Source: Acanthosoma haemorrhoidale
Lineage: Eukaryota; Arthropoda; Insecta; Hemiptera; Acanthosomatidae
DNA length: 64,000 nucleotides
Direction of reading: 5' to 3'
NCBI GenBank assembly: GCA_930367205.1
Contig: OV884013.1
Coordinates: 118,272,706-118,336,705, forward strand
Made by a program: the position numbers and the translations under genes. A model generated the notes under the pieces. That model was not told the origin of the DNA. It saw only the letters and a program-made list of their open reading frames with translations, and made no database searches. This document shows, in pieces, positions 10,089 through 22,732 of the stretch. The stretch's first letter is position 1; each line of letters starts with the position of its first letter.

Positions 10089-10885
10089 TACAAAAGTTAT
10101 ATAGCTTTTAAAAATAGCTCTTACTGTCACCTTCTTGTTTTCTAGCTATCAAAACCACTCGTTGCTTTTCTTTCAATGTTTTTTTTCCCTCGTGATGTAA
10201 TGACTTTTTATACAACAGCTTTCACTTCCACACCCTTTCAGTGATTGGTTGGTATTGGCGTTATAAAGTTTGAGTACGTTCGTACAGTGATAATATAAAA
10301 CTTTGGTTCGGTTTACATAACACTATGTTTAACACAATAACAATAGCAAATAAGAAACGCGCCAATAAAACGGCATGAGCTCTTTTTTATTTACTGTAAA
10401 AACTATTTCAACAGTCATCTTATCGTGACTATAAAACCAGACATAACGCCTTACCAAAATATGGTTTATCGGGGTCCTGACATGTGACCCTAAAAACTCA
10501 TTTTTTTCACTTTTAGAATCTTCGCAGTGCACATTGGGTTTAAATGGACATTAAGAGGTTTAACCAAAAAAAAAGAAACAGATCAAATCGTGATCTAATG
10601 TCATAAAAAAATTATTTTATGTCCCTAAATATTACAGTAGTTGTAACTAGCATGGTTAGACCCACGGTACTCTTCCAGTGACCCTGCGAATGACAGTCCT
10701 TCGTCGGACCGATTTCGCTCTACTTCGCTCGTTTTACTTCTATCACTATATTATTTTATTTAAAATTTAGTTCACGTTTGATATAAAACAAAAATGGTCC
10801 GTAAAAAATGTCGATACAAATAGGAAGAAAATTGCAAGGAATCTAATCCTGGAATCGATAGTTAATAATACAAACAGGTGAATTG
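10089..10885. other. Unassigned AT-rich sequence
   Basis: No supported gene. A 67-codon minus-strand ORF (10329-10532) has no recognisable domain and is treated as chance. Confidence 0.5.
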
Positions 10886-10890
10886 ATGAA

Positions 10891-11770
10891 TGTCAGATCA
10901 TCACGAGGGGGTGCCTAGTACTCTAACCCTAGTGACGAAGTCAGAGTTGATTAGGCTATGACCTGGACAATTGCTTCTTGACGGGTCTTACTACTGTACT
11001 ATCTGACTCCATATTTGATAGGGATATGCCTTGACAGTGCACTATGTTCAGGAGCAGAGGTAAAGAGTTGGTATTGTATGTTGTATGGTATTGACTTTGC
11101 ACTCGGTATCGTAGGGTAGGCGAAAACCGTCCGGATCCCAAAGGCGAGTGTGAACCGGAGAGAGGCAGACTGGATTTCCGTGGGAGACACTACTTGGTAA
11201 AGTTTGTAGGGCCACGGCAACCGTCGTCCGCGAGGGAGAGGTCTCTCCCAAGGAGGTGCTGGTTTTAGCGAGACGAAGGCAGAGAATCCCACTAGGAAAG
11301 TGTGGGGTCTGACAAGGCCTGACTAAAACATAGCGAGGTAAGGAAGAGAGATGCAGAGGTTTTCATAAATGAGAAGGCCAAATCTTGAAACATCAGTGCA
11401 GCTGCAAGTACCAGTCAGAGAGCCGTAGTTGGAATTACTTATCGGCTAAAACTAGGGGGTTTATACATCTCCAAGTAGCCAATGGGCTGGGGGTTTGTTC
11501 TTGCCATCCGCATTGCAGGGTGGATTGACGATTGAATGTTCTGGACCAGGACCCAGCCCCAGGAGCTACCTGACTCCCTCTGCAGGGGCTTCTGAGCTAG
11601 TTTTGCAGCTGCGTCTTTTATTGTTTACAATATTGACACTGGTATGACTAATGGTTTGGTAATGTTATTTACATTGGTTTAAATTAATTTATAACATATT
11701 ATAACCAATTTACAATATATATACAATAGAGTAGTGGGTGATTTATGTTATGTAGTTAGTGGTAGCTACA
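10891..11770. mobile_element. Solo LTR, TG...CA type, copy 1
   Basis: 880 bp starting TGTCAGATCATC and ending GTAGCTACA. It is flanked by a perfect 5-bp duplication, ATGAA (10886-10890 and 11771-11775). Homologous to 15030-15933 (inverted) and 44061-44898. Flanking duplications directly at both ends, with no internal region, indicate a solo LTR left by LTR-LTR recombination. The parent superfamily cannot be told from the LTR alone. Confidence 0.85.
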
Positions 11771-11775
11771 ATGAA

Positions 11776-13499
11776 CTTACAAATAGTTACTAGTTAAGTA
11801 GTAAAATGCAGAACCAACCTAAAGAAGAAACAAATATGTAGTAACTGAGATTAGCAATGATAAAGTGTGAAAAATATGCTTAGGTCATTTGCGGATGCAT
11901 TTGAATGGGGTAAGGATCGAATGTTTTATACTTGTGAAGAATAATGGACGAAAGCACTGAGCCAGCAGAGAAGGCTTGATGAATCTGTCAGGCAGCCGGT
12001 ACTCCTCGCATTCATGTATTCAGACTTTTTATTGATGGTTTATGCATTGATGGAAATTTTTGCCCCACGTATTTGCCAAAAATATAAAAAAATAAAAATG
12101 CTGGGAACACAGGGGTGACAGGACGGAGAGTGAGTGGGTAAAGTAATTCACTTTAAGCCTTTGAAAAACAATCTCTCTCCGTCCTGAGAGGGAAGCTCCG
12201 GGAAGGGAGCTGTTGATTTTTATGCCTTTATCTCCACTAATTGAACCGTCGCAAAATGATTTATCTTTTTATCTATAATTCAATTCTTCTTATAATAGTG
12301 ATTTCGAGATAAACAGAGACTAACGAAGTAAGTAAGTACTGCATCAGAGGACGTCTTAATCTTTTCTCGACTAGGTCGATGGTTATGTACAACTATGTGT
12401 GTGTATCTCAGAGTAAAATATATCTCAATCCTTCTAACAAACAGATATAATTCGAACCGATTCTCAGCAACTTTTGGTCACAGTACAGGCGTTAATGAAC
12501 ATTTAGTTTTACTTTTTTCAACTACCAGCTATAAAATCAGCATCACAATAAAACATACTACTATCTTTGAAATAATAGTATAAAACTCCTGAAAGTCACA
12601 TTATCATAAGTCACATATTATCTCAACAGATGAAGTCAAGACAAAGCACATAGAAAAGTATAAGTAATAAAACAACAGTAGTCACATAAAAAAAAAAATG
12701 GGTTCCATGAAATAATTGGATAAGTCGACAATCTATTGCGTTCTATCCAAGAATCTCCGAATTGGGAAAAGCAATCGAAAGGATTTATGATGGAACATGA
12801 AGTAGGTTCAGATCGGATTTGGAATGTAATATTGAATGGTCTGCAGTGATTGAAATACATTCTTTAAGAATGTGAATGAATAATACTCCATACTATTCAT
12901 AGTGTAACTAGATTTATTTATTTTCTATGTCTAATCACAGACATTATCTAGTGTCAAAAATGATGATCTTTTGATAAACTGTTTCATCACTGTGAGCTAT
13001 TGCACACCGGACCACCACACCTCATTTACTGTGGTGTGATCAATCTTGGATACTTTCACTTACCGGACTCTTGGGTTTGTGTCGAACAGGCCATGTTTAG
13101 TTTAGGTTCTCAAAGGAGTCAATCTTCGTCTCTTGGCCACTGAGAGATCTGTCATGTAGAAAATAATCAAAGATAACCATATTGAGGATTGGTCAAACTA
13201 AGCATACCCACAACAAACTTTTGAAAAAGAAACCCTCCCCCCCCCACGTACAATATGCAACCATCAGCTCACTGTAAAGCATATAGTTGTTCGTATAGGA
13301 ATGTTGCAGCATGCAAGAACACAGTATCATTTTAAAAGTTCTACCATAAAATGTTCAATTCAATGCAAGCCATACAAGCCAACGACTCTAAGCGGTTTCA
13401 TGATTGCATATAATTTTAAGCTCTTCGGTATGCTATGGAGGAGTTAATTATGCAATGTAAAATAAAACGATGAAACAAGAAAACATTTAAGCATTGTAA
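11776..13499. other. Unassigned sequence with a stem-loop candidate
   Basis: No supported gene. Contains a perfect 12-bp inverted repeat (12119-12130 with 12175-12186) noted separately. The 74-codon minus-strand ORF at 12636-12860 has no recognised domain. Confidence 0.45.
12119..12186. repeat. Inverted repeat, possible stem-loop
   Basis: Arms CAGGACGGAGAG and CTCTCCGTCCTG pair perfectly around a 44-base loop. A smaller pair, AGCTCC/GGAGCT, follows at about 12193-12211. Function unknown. Confidence 0.5.
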
Positions 13500-13512
13500 A
13501 ATTAATTGACTC

Positions 13513-14837
13513 TTTTTTTTTTTTTTTTCTTCATAGCCCCTTTAAACTTACAGACAATTATAGATCCTCAGGTGAATCTATTTACAAATTATTTTGTATT
13601 TCCTGTAGCATCACTACATCATATACAGGTTTTGTTATTTTATAGAAATTATATAATGAATAAACAAGCATAATGATATACATTATACGTGACTAGACTA
13701 AACTGACTAATAAGGTGATGGGCCTCACCTTTTTGGTCAACCTTAAAACTAACTTACATACTGATTCTTATCCTAATTTTTCCCCGACAGTCTGTTGCCA
13801 TCGATGCGGGAGGGGTGGTGGGGTCATTGTGTTAAACACTGGATTTGTCAGGTGCTGCAACGAGTCAAAAAACTTAATGTGTCTCCGGCGGATGAACTCA
13901 CCCACCGACGGCACACCAAGCAACGGGTGCAGGTCAGTGTTCTTCAACCTCTCGAAAGAGGTATGTCGGACCACTTTTCGCATGATTCCATTCTGGAAGT
14001 GTTGGAGACATTTGGCTGTAATGTCAGTCAAGTGGGTAAATAGCGGGGCACCGTACAGCAGAGCTGGCCGGAGGACACATTTATATATCATCAATTTAAG
14101 ACGAAGCGACAGGTTAGGTGAAGTTAGCAAGTGCGGTAGCCGGTAAGACCTTTGTCGTACTATTTCTATTTTATTACTAAAATGAGTGGAGAAAGGGAGA
14201 TGCCTATCCATTTTTATACCCAAATAGTGCATTGAGAAAGCTGGTGACCTCTCTCGCCCTCCCACGCTATACGATTTTGGCAAGGATTTGTTCCCCTTTT
14301 GGAGGGAGAAGATTACGCAGTCGGTCTTCCCGGCGTTTTACGCTGATGTTTAACATGCCCAGTCTGTCACTGATAACGTTACAAACTGACTCGGCCTGTG
14401 TAAGAGCTCTTTGTGCACTCATGCTGCTGCTGTGAACCGCAACGTCGTCGGCGAAAGCGATTACAGTAGCTTTCTGATTGATTTGTTCCAACAATTTCAG
14501 ATGTGTACTTGCTGAAAAGAACCGGAGACAGAACCGCACCTTGAAGAACTCCACAAGTCAGAGGGAATGGGCTAGAGAGGCAATCACCCATCCGTACCCT
14601 CACCGATCTGTCCTTCAAGAACGAAACCAACATGGTATATAGCTGCTCTGGGCATCCCCAGTCACAAAGCTGTCGGCACAGCATCCCGTGGGACACTGAG
14701 TCGAAAGCCTGCGTGCAGTCCAACGAGATCATAGCAGTTGCTGTATTCTTGTTGATACCGAGGGTGGCTTCCGTTTGTACCTTCACAAGCGGATGTTTTG
14801 TACTCAGATGAGCCTGAAAACCTGTCTGCTCGTACGG
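13513..14837 (-). mobile_element. LINE family A, 5'-truncated non-LTR retrotransposon
   Basis: A minus-strand insertion. The 3' poly(A) is the T run 13513-13528, and the 5' end is cut inside the reverse transcriptase. A perfect 13-bp target duplication, AATTAATTGACTC, lies at 13500-13512 and 14838-14850, fixing both ends. The coding part is broken over three frames: minus-strand segments at about 14837-14550, 14554-14267 and 14283-13768. Motifs include SLDCTQAFDSVSHG, GVLQGAVLSPVLF, the catalytic FADD (about 14444-14455) and, in the C-terminal part, YLGIKMDRHLPF and IRRRHIKFFDS. These are typical of jockey-like reverse transcriptases in insects. The same family recurs at 23542-23919 and 48990-49620. 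Confidence 0.9.
13768..14837 (-). pseudogene. Reverse transcriptase fragment of LINE A
   Basis: RNA-directed DNA polymerase that copies the element at a nicked target. Only the middle and C-terminal parts of the domain remain, with at least two frameshifts (near 14550 and 14280). It shows the Asp-containing motif A, the LSP motif and the FADD catalytic box. No endonuclease domain is present because of 5' truncation. The longest minus-strand frame appears to start at 14870, but its first codons come from flanking DNA and the duplicated target. Confidence 0.88.
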
Positions 14838-15029
14838 AATTAATTGACTCTCCTCATTATTGTCGTACATCTCAATCTCCTACCTGTGGCAATCATTGGG
14901 CAGAAAGAAACCAAGGTAGAGGTGAATAAAGCAGGTTTAGACACTTCTGATATCAAAAAACCCAGTAACCATTCAACTTAAAAGGATGTTAACCAGAAGC
15001 TTGGTTGTCCTATTTGCTCTAAACATGCA

Positions 15030-15933
15030 TGTAGCAACCGCTACATAAGATAAATCACGCTATACTCTATTGTATATATATTATAAATTGGTTATAATAT
15101 GTTGTAAATTAATTTAAACAAAGTTAATATAATTAAATTAAGGTAATAATATTACCAAACTCAGTGTAAACAATAAATGGCGGAGGTGCAAAACCATCTC
15201 AGAGGCAGGGAGTCAGGTATAAAAGGCTAGAGAGGCTGGGTCCTGGTCTAGAACATTCGAGCTTCATCCCTGTATATGAGAGCTTCAGGCCTTCCTGCAA
15301 TGCGGTTGGCCAGAATAAAACCTCGTCTCATTGGCTGTATCCGATTGGCCTGAATAAAACCCCAGCCCATTGACTACTTGGGGCCATATATACCCCCTAG
15401 TTTTAGCCGATAAGTCATTATAACTACGGCTCTCTGGACTGGTACTTGCAGCTGCTCTGATGTTTCAAGATTTGGCCTTCTCATTTATGAAAACCTCTGC
15501 ATCTCTCTTTCCTAACCTCGCTATGTTTTAGTCCACCGTCGTCAGACCCCACACCTTCCTAGTGGGATTCTCTGCCTTCGTCTAGCTAAAACTAGCACCT
15601 CCTAGGAAGAGATCTCTTCCTTGCGGACGACGGTCACCTGGGGCCCTACGAACTTTACCTAGTAGTGTCTCCTCCAGTGACCCAGACTGCCTCCCTCCGG
15701 TTCACACTCGCCTTTGGGATCCGGACGGTTTTTGCCTAAAGTCAGATACCGAGTGTGAATTTGTGGGCCACATAAACTACCTACAATAACTACCCTATAC
15801 CTCTTCTCCTGAACATAGTACACTGTCGGGGCACATACCTATGGAGTCAGATAGTACAGTAGTAAGACATCAACCCTCACTTCTTCCTCAACTAGGGCTA
15901 GGGTAACTAGGCACCCCTCGTGACGATTCAACA
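15030..15933. mobile_element. Solo LTR, TG...CA type, copy 2 (inverted)
   Basis: 904 bp in the opposite orientation to copies 1 and 3, starting TGTAGCAACC and ending GATTCAACA. A TATA-like TATAAAAGG at about 15219 suggests that the sense strand of the LTR is plus here. The flanking five-mers (ATGCA and TGGTT) do not match, so the target duplication has decayed or the copy has recombined. Confidence 0.75.
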
Positions 15934-17739
15934 TGGTTATTATTGTTTTGTTGTATTCTATTCCACATAAAAAACGCTTCAAACAGATGGAAGATCTAAA
16001 AAGAAAGCAAATAAGCTCCAAGTTATAGCATGCCTCTAGAATAAATACGGCCGATTAAACACCGATCGAGGATACACCAACAGTGAACTAAAGCTTGCTG
16101 AACGTGTTAATCGTGAACCACCCTCGTTTTGTCTCGTTCCGATATGAAACTTGTCCACCGAAAAATATTCTAAGCAGAATTGATGTTTGTTGTCCATTAT
16201 ATCGTGCAAATCAGGAAAGTACTCCTGTCGATATAACATATGTTAGCTCCTGCTCTAAAGCACAAGGTTAACAATCACTTTTGAAATATTTTACATGCAC
16301 AGTTTTTGGGCAAAAACTTATAAAAATATAGATAAATAAAACACCTGTTAGTTAGAAGTCATTAAGATGATGGTCTAGTCCTAAGGATTTTCCGGTTACA
16401 ATTGCACTCAAAAGTAATTGCTTTGTATCGACGATTGTAGCACATTTCGTAGCGAGGAGCAGATGAAGTAGTAAAGACGAATCGGCCAGATGTCATGACT
16501 ATTTTAATAATACTTCTAACCCTAAATTCAGGCCTGAAAACCTCTCCTGGGCAAAAATAGGTCAAAAAAGATAATACAAATATATCCGAAAAAATAATGT
16601 TTTGAATGCCCGTAATACGTTTATTATTATTTATTATATTTTTCGTATTCATTTTTTAGCTATTAAAATTTTTTAAATATATGAAAGATATCCTTTTAAT
16701 AGGTCCCACCTAGTAAAAGGATCCCTTTCACACCTATAATTTTAATTCTTTTTAATTGTCCCCATTCTTAGCTCTGAAATTTGCTTTAAAAAAAAAATAA
16801 ATAAAAAAGCAAATTTCATCCAAAATTCCTAGTAAGTTTTTACAATCATCTTTTAAGGCACTGATTGATGAAATGGTTGATTAGAAAGGTGGCAGAAATC
16901 AGTTGAGAAAAAAGAGAGAGTGGAGGAATTTTCTAATAGCCTAGAAGATACAATTTATATTTTTTGGTAAAATGTACGTATTTTCTAAAAACATTTCAGT
17001 TACATTTTGTATACATAACATTTTTGTGTCCTATACTTTGTTGCCAATAGACAAACACCTTTTATATCAGTGTGCACTTTATGATATATTTAGTCACGAG
17101 ACATGCCTGATTCGATCGATAGCAGATATAATCGATTCCCGGAGAGAGGACAAAGGCTACTGGGAACGCACGAAGTCTGAGACATAGACACGCCGATGGT
17201 AAACGGATCGCATAACTGGACTGACGGCCCTGTGAGGGAGATGTGTTCATTAGCGGCGAAATGTCCAAGGCATCTTTGATGTCTTTGATGTCCGCGACGG
17301 TCTGATGCAAAGGAAGTGGTTCGGTTCGCCTTTTACTGCCGAGACTGAGGCAGAGCACACATCACAGGGTCTCTCTGTCACTTAATTAGCGACTAAATCA
17401 GCTATTCGTACGATTCATCGAAGCCGTTCAAACACAGTTACGTAAAGGCCCATTTTAACAGTACTCTTGTACATATTATTATCCAAGAAGTCAGTATCTT
17501 TAATTTGATCCCATTCTTCAATAAATATAATTTTTCTGACAACCCATTATTTTATTAATAGATCACATTTATTTTCTGCTTCATTTGTGTGATAAAGTAA
17601 ACTTTTTAAAAGATAATCTTTACCCAATCCTTTTTTTTTTTTGGTGTTTGCCGGGTTTGTTGTAAATATAGAAATAAATAATTTCACCCAGGAAATCCAT
17701 TATTGTGAGAATAGAGGGAAGGAGAATGAATCAGGTAAA
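15934..17739. other. Unassigned sequence with a GC-richer patch
   Basis: No supported gene. The patch 17090-17380 is clearly richer in G, C and CpG than its surroundings but encodes no recognisable domain. Confidence 0.4.
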
Positions 17740-18476
17740 TAAAAGGTCTTTCATTAAGCGCTTCCAATCTTTAAATTTAAATAAAACAAAATGTGTGTGA
17801 GATATCAGCGACATTTTTTATTCGTTTGAAAGACCTATCGATGCCATTATGTATTTAATATAACATAGTGCAAATGTCCGCCGCAGCTTTGCTGGGTGGC
17901 GCGCATCCGAAATGTTTAATTTTCCATGACTCTGGCGCATAAATCAGGCTGAATTTGACCGATGTCATGGGCTATGTTGGCTTTGAGGACCGCTGTAATT
18001 TGTGGCTTATTTGCACAGACCTGCGACTTAAGAAAACCCCACAACAAAAAGTCTAACGGGGTCAAATCGCACGATCTCGGTGCCCAGTTCACATCACCTC
18101 CACGTGAGATGACCACATGTCGTTGGTGTCCATATCATCCGATTCAGGCCAAAAGAAGTTGGTAATCATCGACCGATAGCGCTCGCCGTTGACATTGATG
18201 GCCTGGCCTGGCAGATCACGCGTTTCGTCGACGTACGGGTGTTGGTTGATTGTTTACTGAAATAGTGGACTCAAATTTATCCACCACACTACAAATAGTC
18301 CTCTTGTGGTTGTCCGTAAAATGGGCAAGATGCGCGGAACGGAACACCCATATCGATAAAACAATTTTATCATTTGCACGAGTTGATGGACGCTATATTC
18401 GTCCGTGGCGATTTGGCAAAATATGGCCGCTATCAACTGTCAAAGTTCGGAAGTCCCTTTTGGAAGACGCTTTATT
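17740..18476 (-). mobile_element. Mariner-like transposon, internally deleted (family M2)
   Basis: Minus-strand copy whose ends carry related inverted repeats, GGTCTTTCATTAAGCGCTTCC at the left and a diverged partner around 18450-18476. It retains the transposase N-terminus (QLVQMIKLFYRYG, about 18390) and the C-terminal catalytic part (RSCDLTPLDFLLWGFLKSQV, about 18075). The middle is missing. The second Asp of the IS630/Tc1/mariner triad lies in CDLTPLDF. Copy 2 of the family is at 58940-59803. Confidence 0.85.
17916..18116 (-). pseudogene. Mariner-like transposase, C-terminal fragment
   Basis: Cut-and-paste transposase remnant of 66 codons, containing the conserved PRSCDLTPLDF block and the helical C-terminal segment ending CARVMEN. 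The first catalytic Asp region is lost with the central deletion, so it cannot be active. Confidence 0.8.
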
Positions 18477-19939
18477 ACCTAGCCATAGCGAGACAAGTAC
18501 CAAGGCTATATTTGTAGTTCCTTGCATAAAAAAAGAGAACCAAGGCCGAATAGTTTTTTTTCTGCTGCGAATATCCATATCACTTTGAGTAATCATGTCA
18601 ATGGGCGTATGAATTAAATGGTATTTAATACAAATGGTATTTTATAAAAGCTAATTGTTATCTTAATATAAAAATCATAGGTACCGGATTTTCAATAGTA
18701 CCTCAAACTCTCCAGAGGACGACCGAGGTCCTCGATGGAGGAGGCTGTCATGAATGAGCACATTAGTACGACTGACGTCACGGAGGATATAGACACGAAA
18801 ACCATGTTGCCCACCGATAATATTCGGCGAGAGAGCACAGCCCTGAAGTAGTCACATGGTTGTTACATGCATGATCCAATCTCTTTGTGTAAATTATACA
18901 GCGGTAATTCAATACAAATAGGATGCCTACAAGATACAATAAACAAATGCCCCCAAGGCAAATCCATTAATTTCAAAAATAAACACGTCCAGTACTGCTG
19001 GTACAGTTTTAATTTGAAAACCGTTAGCGTATGCATCGAAAATTATTCGGGGAAATATTAATTTGCTAAGCTAACATCGAAACCAGCATCAATAAAATAA
19101 AATAATTAGTTTACTTATATGGAAATAAATGTTTGCAATGATCTACTTTACAAGTTGCTATGTTGCTATGTTGTTTGAATCCACCCTTAGATCACAAAGG
19201 GCATTGAGTACACATCCATGATCCAACAGTTAAAGGTCAGCAACTGTTTACTGTGGGAATGGAGAACCTTTTAGCCTTCGCGCATCGAACATGGCTCCCA
19301 CCCACTTGAAATGGATACGTTATATACTGTGATACATATATGCACATCAAAAATATACCTTTTGAGGAGTCAAAAATATTAATTAAAATACCTTACAAGT
19401 AGAAGTAGAATTCATAAAAAAAAAAAAAAATACTCTATTTATACGAAACGTAATGAAATAAAATAAAAAGTTTATTCTGGGACATTGTCATTCAAGAATA
19501 ACAACATGCTTGGTATGAATGACTAGCTGACAAAATATAGAATACTATAAGATTATATAAGCTTATGAATAATACTATTACACGTGTATAATAATACAAT
19601 TTGCTATTAACATATGATATTACTACAAAGAACCAACAGTCAACTGAAACAAAAAATTGATATTATCACAAGGGAAAAGAGCATGTAAGGTTTCTGGGTT
19701 GAATGAAAAATAATAACGATGAATTATAAATTGTTAGATTGGAGGAAGATAAGTCTCGATTTAAAGATCGGTCGGAGTTGAATTGGAGGTATAATTGTGA
19801 AAGTAGTTTTTTAAATGAAGTCATGATTGTATTGAAGAAAAGGGTTCCTGGCAGAAAGGTGCAGCCATCCCAACTCGGAGTGTTGCTGCGAAATCCATCT
19901 CTGGGGATTCGGAGTACAAATCTAAAAAAATAATATATA
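18477..19939. other. Unassigned AT-rich sequence
   Basis: No supported coding region or recognised repeat. Confidence 0.45.
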
Positions 19940-19951
19940 CTATAATAATAA

Positions 19952-20347
19952 ATGATAATAAACAGGTCTATAAACCACATACAAAAAAACAGAACTAATT
20001 TGGAAAAAGTAAGTATGAAAGAAAGAATCACCAAACTAGAGAGGCTAAGTTTTACAGCCAGTAACGTATGTAACAAGAAAAACCTGTCCACTAGAGCGAA
20101 AATAAGACACTACAACACAGTCGTTAAACCGGTAATATTATATGGGACGGAAACCTCATGCCTCCCCAATCTAGAAAAACTACTGAGAATAGAAGGAAGA
20201 ATCCTAAGAAGGATCTACGGCCCAAAAAAGACACAAGAAGGATACAGACTAAGATCCAACCAAGAAATCTACAAAGACACAAAATACTTAGAAACGGGCA
20301 TAAGGATCAGGATTGTCAGGACGGAGAAAAATATAGGAAAATACTGA
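19952..20347 (+). pseudogene. LINE C reverse transcriptase, C-terminal remnant
   Basis: 131-codon frame covering the thumb-like and connecting region after the polymerase domain. No catalytic Asp box remains. The frame then shifts: the downstream KEIKVLVG-type segment is read in another frame. Confidence 0.7.
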
Positions 20348-20521
20348 GGGAAATCAAGGTTCTTGTGGGAAATATAAAATCGAAAAAGGGAGTCGCGTGG
20401 ACAGAAAACAAAAGCACGTAGAGATAATGAGGGAAAAATGGAACGAAAGGAAAAACAAAAACAATAAAAGAACCAAAAGAAATGATATTCGCGTGGTCTT
20501 TAAGGCCTTTCCGTGACAAAA
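19976..20521 (+). mobile_element. LINE family C, 3' fragment, copy 1
   Basis: Homologous to 35106-35976. The reading frame after about 20010 has the C-terminal reverse transcriptase stretch NKKNLSTRAKIRHYNTVVKP followed by ILYGTET and RRIYGPKKTQEGYRLRS, typical of insect LINE polyproteins. Compared with copy 2, the segment from the catalytic box to about 20010 is missing and a further deletion lies near 20300. It ends with a short A-rich tail. Confidence 0.8.
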
Positions 20522-21137
20522 AATAAAACAAATAATAATATACCAGGCTTTAACTGAACCTCGAGATCCCCCAAAGAGACCTCAATACACCACGCAACCG
20601 TACTACAAATGAGGGAATACTAGAGAGGATTAGCGTGTACGTGATGGGAGGAGATGTTGGGATCGATTTGAGAAATGGGGTCTTTCAGGATAGAATTTCG
20701 TTTTTTGACTGGAGTAGAGAATTATACGGGTCGACCATCGATGGCGAAGGTGGGAATAGTAATGAGGATTTTGAGGAGGGGACATGACATTAAACAATGA
20801 CGAATGCCTTGGATGCCTCCGAATTCAATTGAAGATTATGGACAGAGGCCAAGGCCTTAATACGGTCTAGGTCTTCCCGAATCAATAGGGAGGCTGATTA
20901 GGGCTGACTAGGAGTTAGGATAGGTAAATTTGTGTGTCGTCGCTATATGAGTGGAATGAGCAACGAAGGATTAATGTATGAAATGGGGAAATGGATGAAC
21001 CCTGAGCTTCTCCTCAAGGCAATGAAACGTTTGGGATGGAGGTTGATCAGGGATGTTTGGATACCTAGGAATGATTAGAAATGAATGATTTTAACTAGCT
21101 GACGGCGATACAAGTTTGCATAGAAGGATCAAGGGTT
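20522..21137. other. Unassigned sequence
   Basis: Somewhat richer in G than its surroundings but without a recognised domain; possibly an old repeat remnant. Confidence 0.35.
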
Positions 21138-21147
21138 TCAAATTCCG

Positions 21148-21344
21148 TTTTTTTTTTGTTTTTTTTTCCTAAGCTCTCAAACTTATAAAAATAGGAATGT
21201 GGGAAAAATAAGGAAAATTATTTTTGGCTGGAAAGTGCCTTTCACTAAAGGGAGGCCCCTATTTGAAGAATGTATGAGAAGGATATGGGGTGTGGAGTGC
21301 CTAGAAAGGTGGATGGAGTCAGGAAGGTAGTGAGAGTCTACCAA
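21148..21344 (-). mobile_element. LINE family B 3' end, copy 1
   Basis: Minus-strand tail: the poly(A) is seen as a T run from 21148. It is followed by the family 3' untranslated sequence (CTAAGCTCTCAAACTTATAA and onward). A 10-bp target duplication, TCAAATTCCG, flanks it at 21138-21147 and 21345-21354. Confidence 0.85.
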
Positions 21345-21354
21345 TCAAATTCCG

Positions 21355-22560
21355 TTGTTATGTCTAAGAGGGTCACGATAGATATGCATTCTTGGTCAAT
21401 GGGAGACTGGAGGTCTTGGATTTTGGTGAGAGTTGATCAAATGGAAAATCCTGGCAGGAAGTTGGATTGCAGAGGATTTAAACGTGCAGCCAGAAACGAG
21501 GAAATTTGTGGTTAACTTGTCTTTAGGGTGGTTTTGGATAAGTTAGAGAGAACGGACCTGTAGTCTTTGGCGGAGGTGGGGAAAGGAGTTTTATTTAACG
21601 TAAGAACATTAGCTCTTTCTCAGGAGAAAATGTGAAGCAATAGGGGATAATAGGGAGACCCAGGGCTTTTGAAATTTCACGGGAATGCCACCTTTATTGT
21701 CCAAATTAGTTCTTGATTTCATGATTAAGAAAATGAAGCCAGACGGAGAAAAGTAAGAGAATACGAAGATGTGAGTATGGAAATTACAGGTTGTGTTGAT
21801 TGGACTGGAGCGATCAAGTCGTTGAAATAGACATAACTTGAGAACTTAGGTCGTCGGGAGAAATATGGCAGGTAGGGTAGGAGTTGAAAAATGCACAGAT
21901 TTTCTTCAAATCGATCCGAAAATGACTCGTGTAATATTTACATCACAACATACTGGTTAAGTACATTTTAACGTTTTGTGATTTTCTCGAAAAATTCCAA
22001 AAAATTACTTAACACATTTTACATTGTCGGCTTACGTATTTGCATATGCACTGCTAATTGTATCTATCCATTCGAGAATCAACTATGCCGATGAAAAGTC
22101 AATAAATTTGTCTAACTATATTTTTATTGATATACGAACATAACAAAACTATTACGAATCAACTAGTTAAAATTTTGTAGAAAAAATAGACTTGAATTAA
22201 AATTTCTTTGCATAACTGTTAAAGAACTTATAGCTATTAAATGTTTACAGTACAATAATTAATTGAAATGTTTTAAATTTTGCATATGGTTCAATCATAT
22301 TAAAATGTATAATTATACATTTTATAGAACAATCCGATTTCATTATTACATGAACATTAACAATATGTATTCGACCTAATGACATACTGAATGTAAAAAC
22401 TGACCAAATTTGAACTATATTTATGCCAAATAAGAGAGTCTCTGTCAACTGTCTCAAGCGTTGAAGCCATCTCTCACACCATCTATAAGATTAACAAACT
22501 GAATACTCTCGCTTGGTAGTTTCTGTTAAAATCCTCTTGATCAGCACAGTTTGAATTGCC
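21355..22560. other. Unassigned sequence
   Basis: No supported gene or known repeat. The 81-codon ORF 21270-21515 spans the LINE tail boundary and is not a gene. Confidence 0.4.
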
Positions 22561-22732
22561 GGCGGAACGACTGTGACCTATCTTGACCAGACCAGAACAG
22601 TATGAACTCCAAGTCTGAATGCCTCCAGTGGATCGCTTGCCCCTACTGTTGATTGCACTGAGCTTGACCGTTACCGTTAGTGTTTGGATCTAGTTTAACT
22701 GGACAACTTGGCCCGCTCTCTGTCTATCTGGG

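Noticed and set aside
10956..11292. Three overlapping minus-strand ORFs of up to 97 codons
   Set aside because: All lie within the solo LTR and change between copies, so they are not genes.
12636..12860. 74-codon minus-strand ORF
   Set aside because: No recognised domain, no ATG or splice support and no second copy; compatible with chance.
17090..17380. CpG-rich patch as a promoter island
   Set aside because: No downstream first exon or core promoter motif was identified; left as an unassigned compositional feature.
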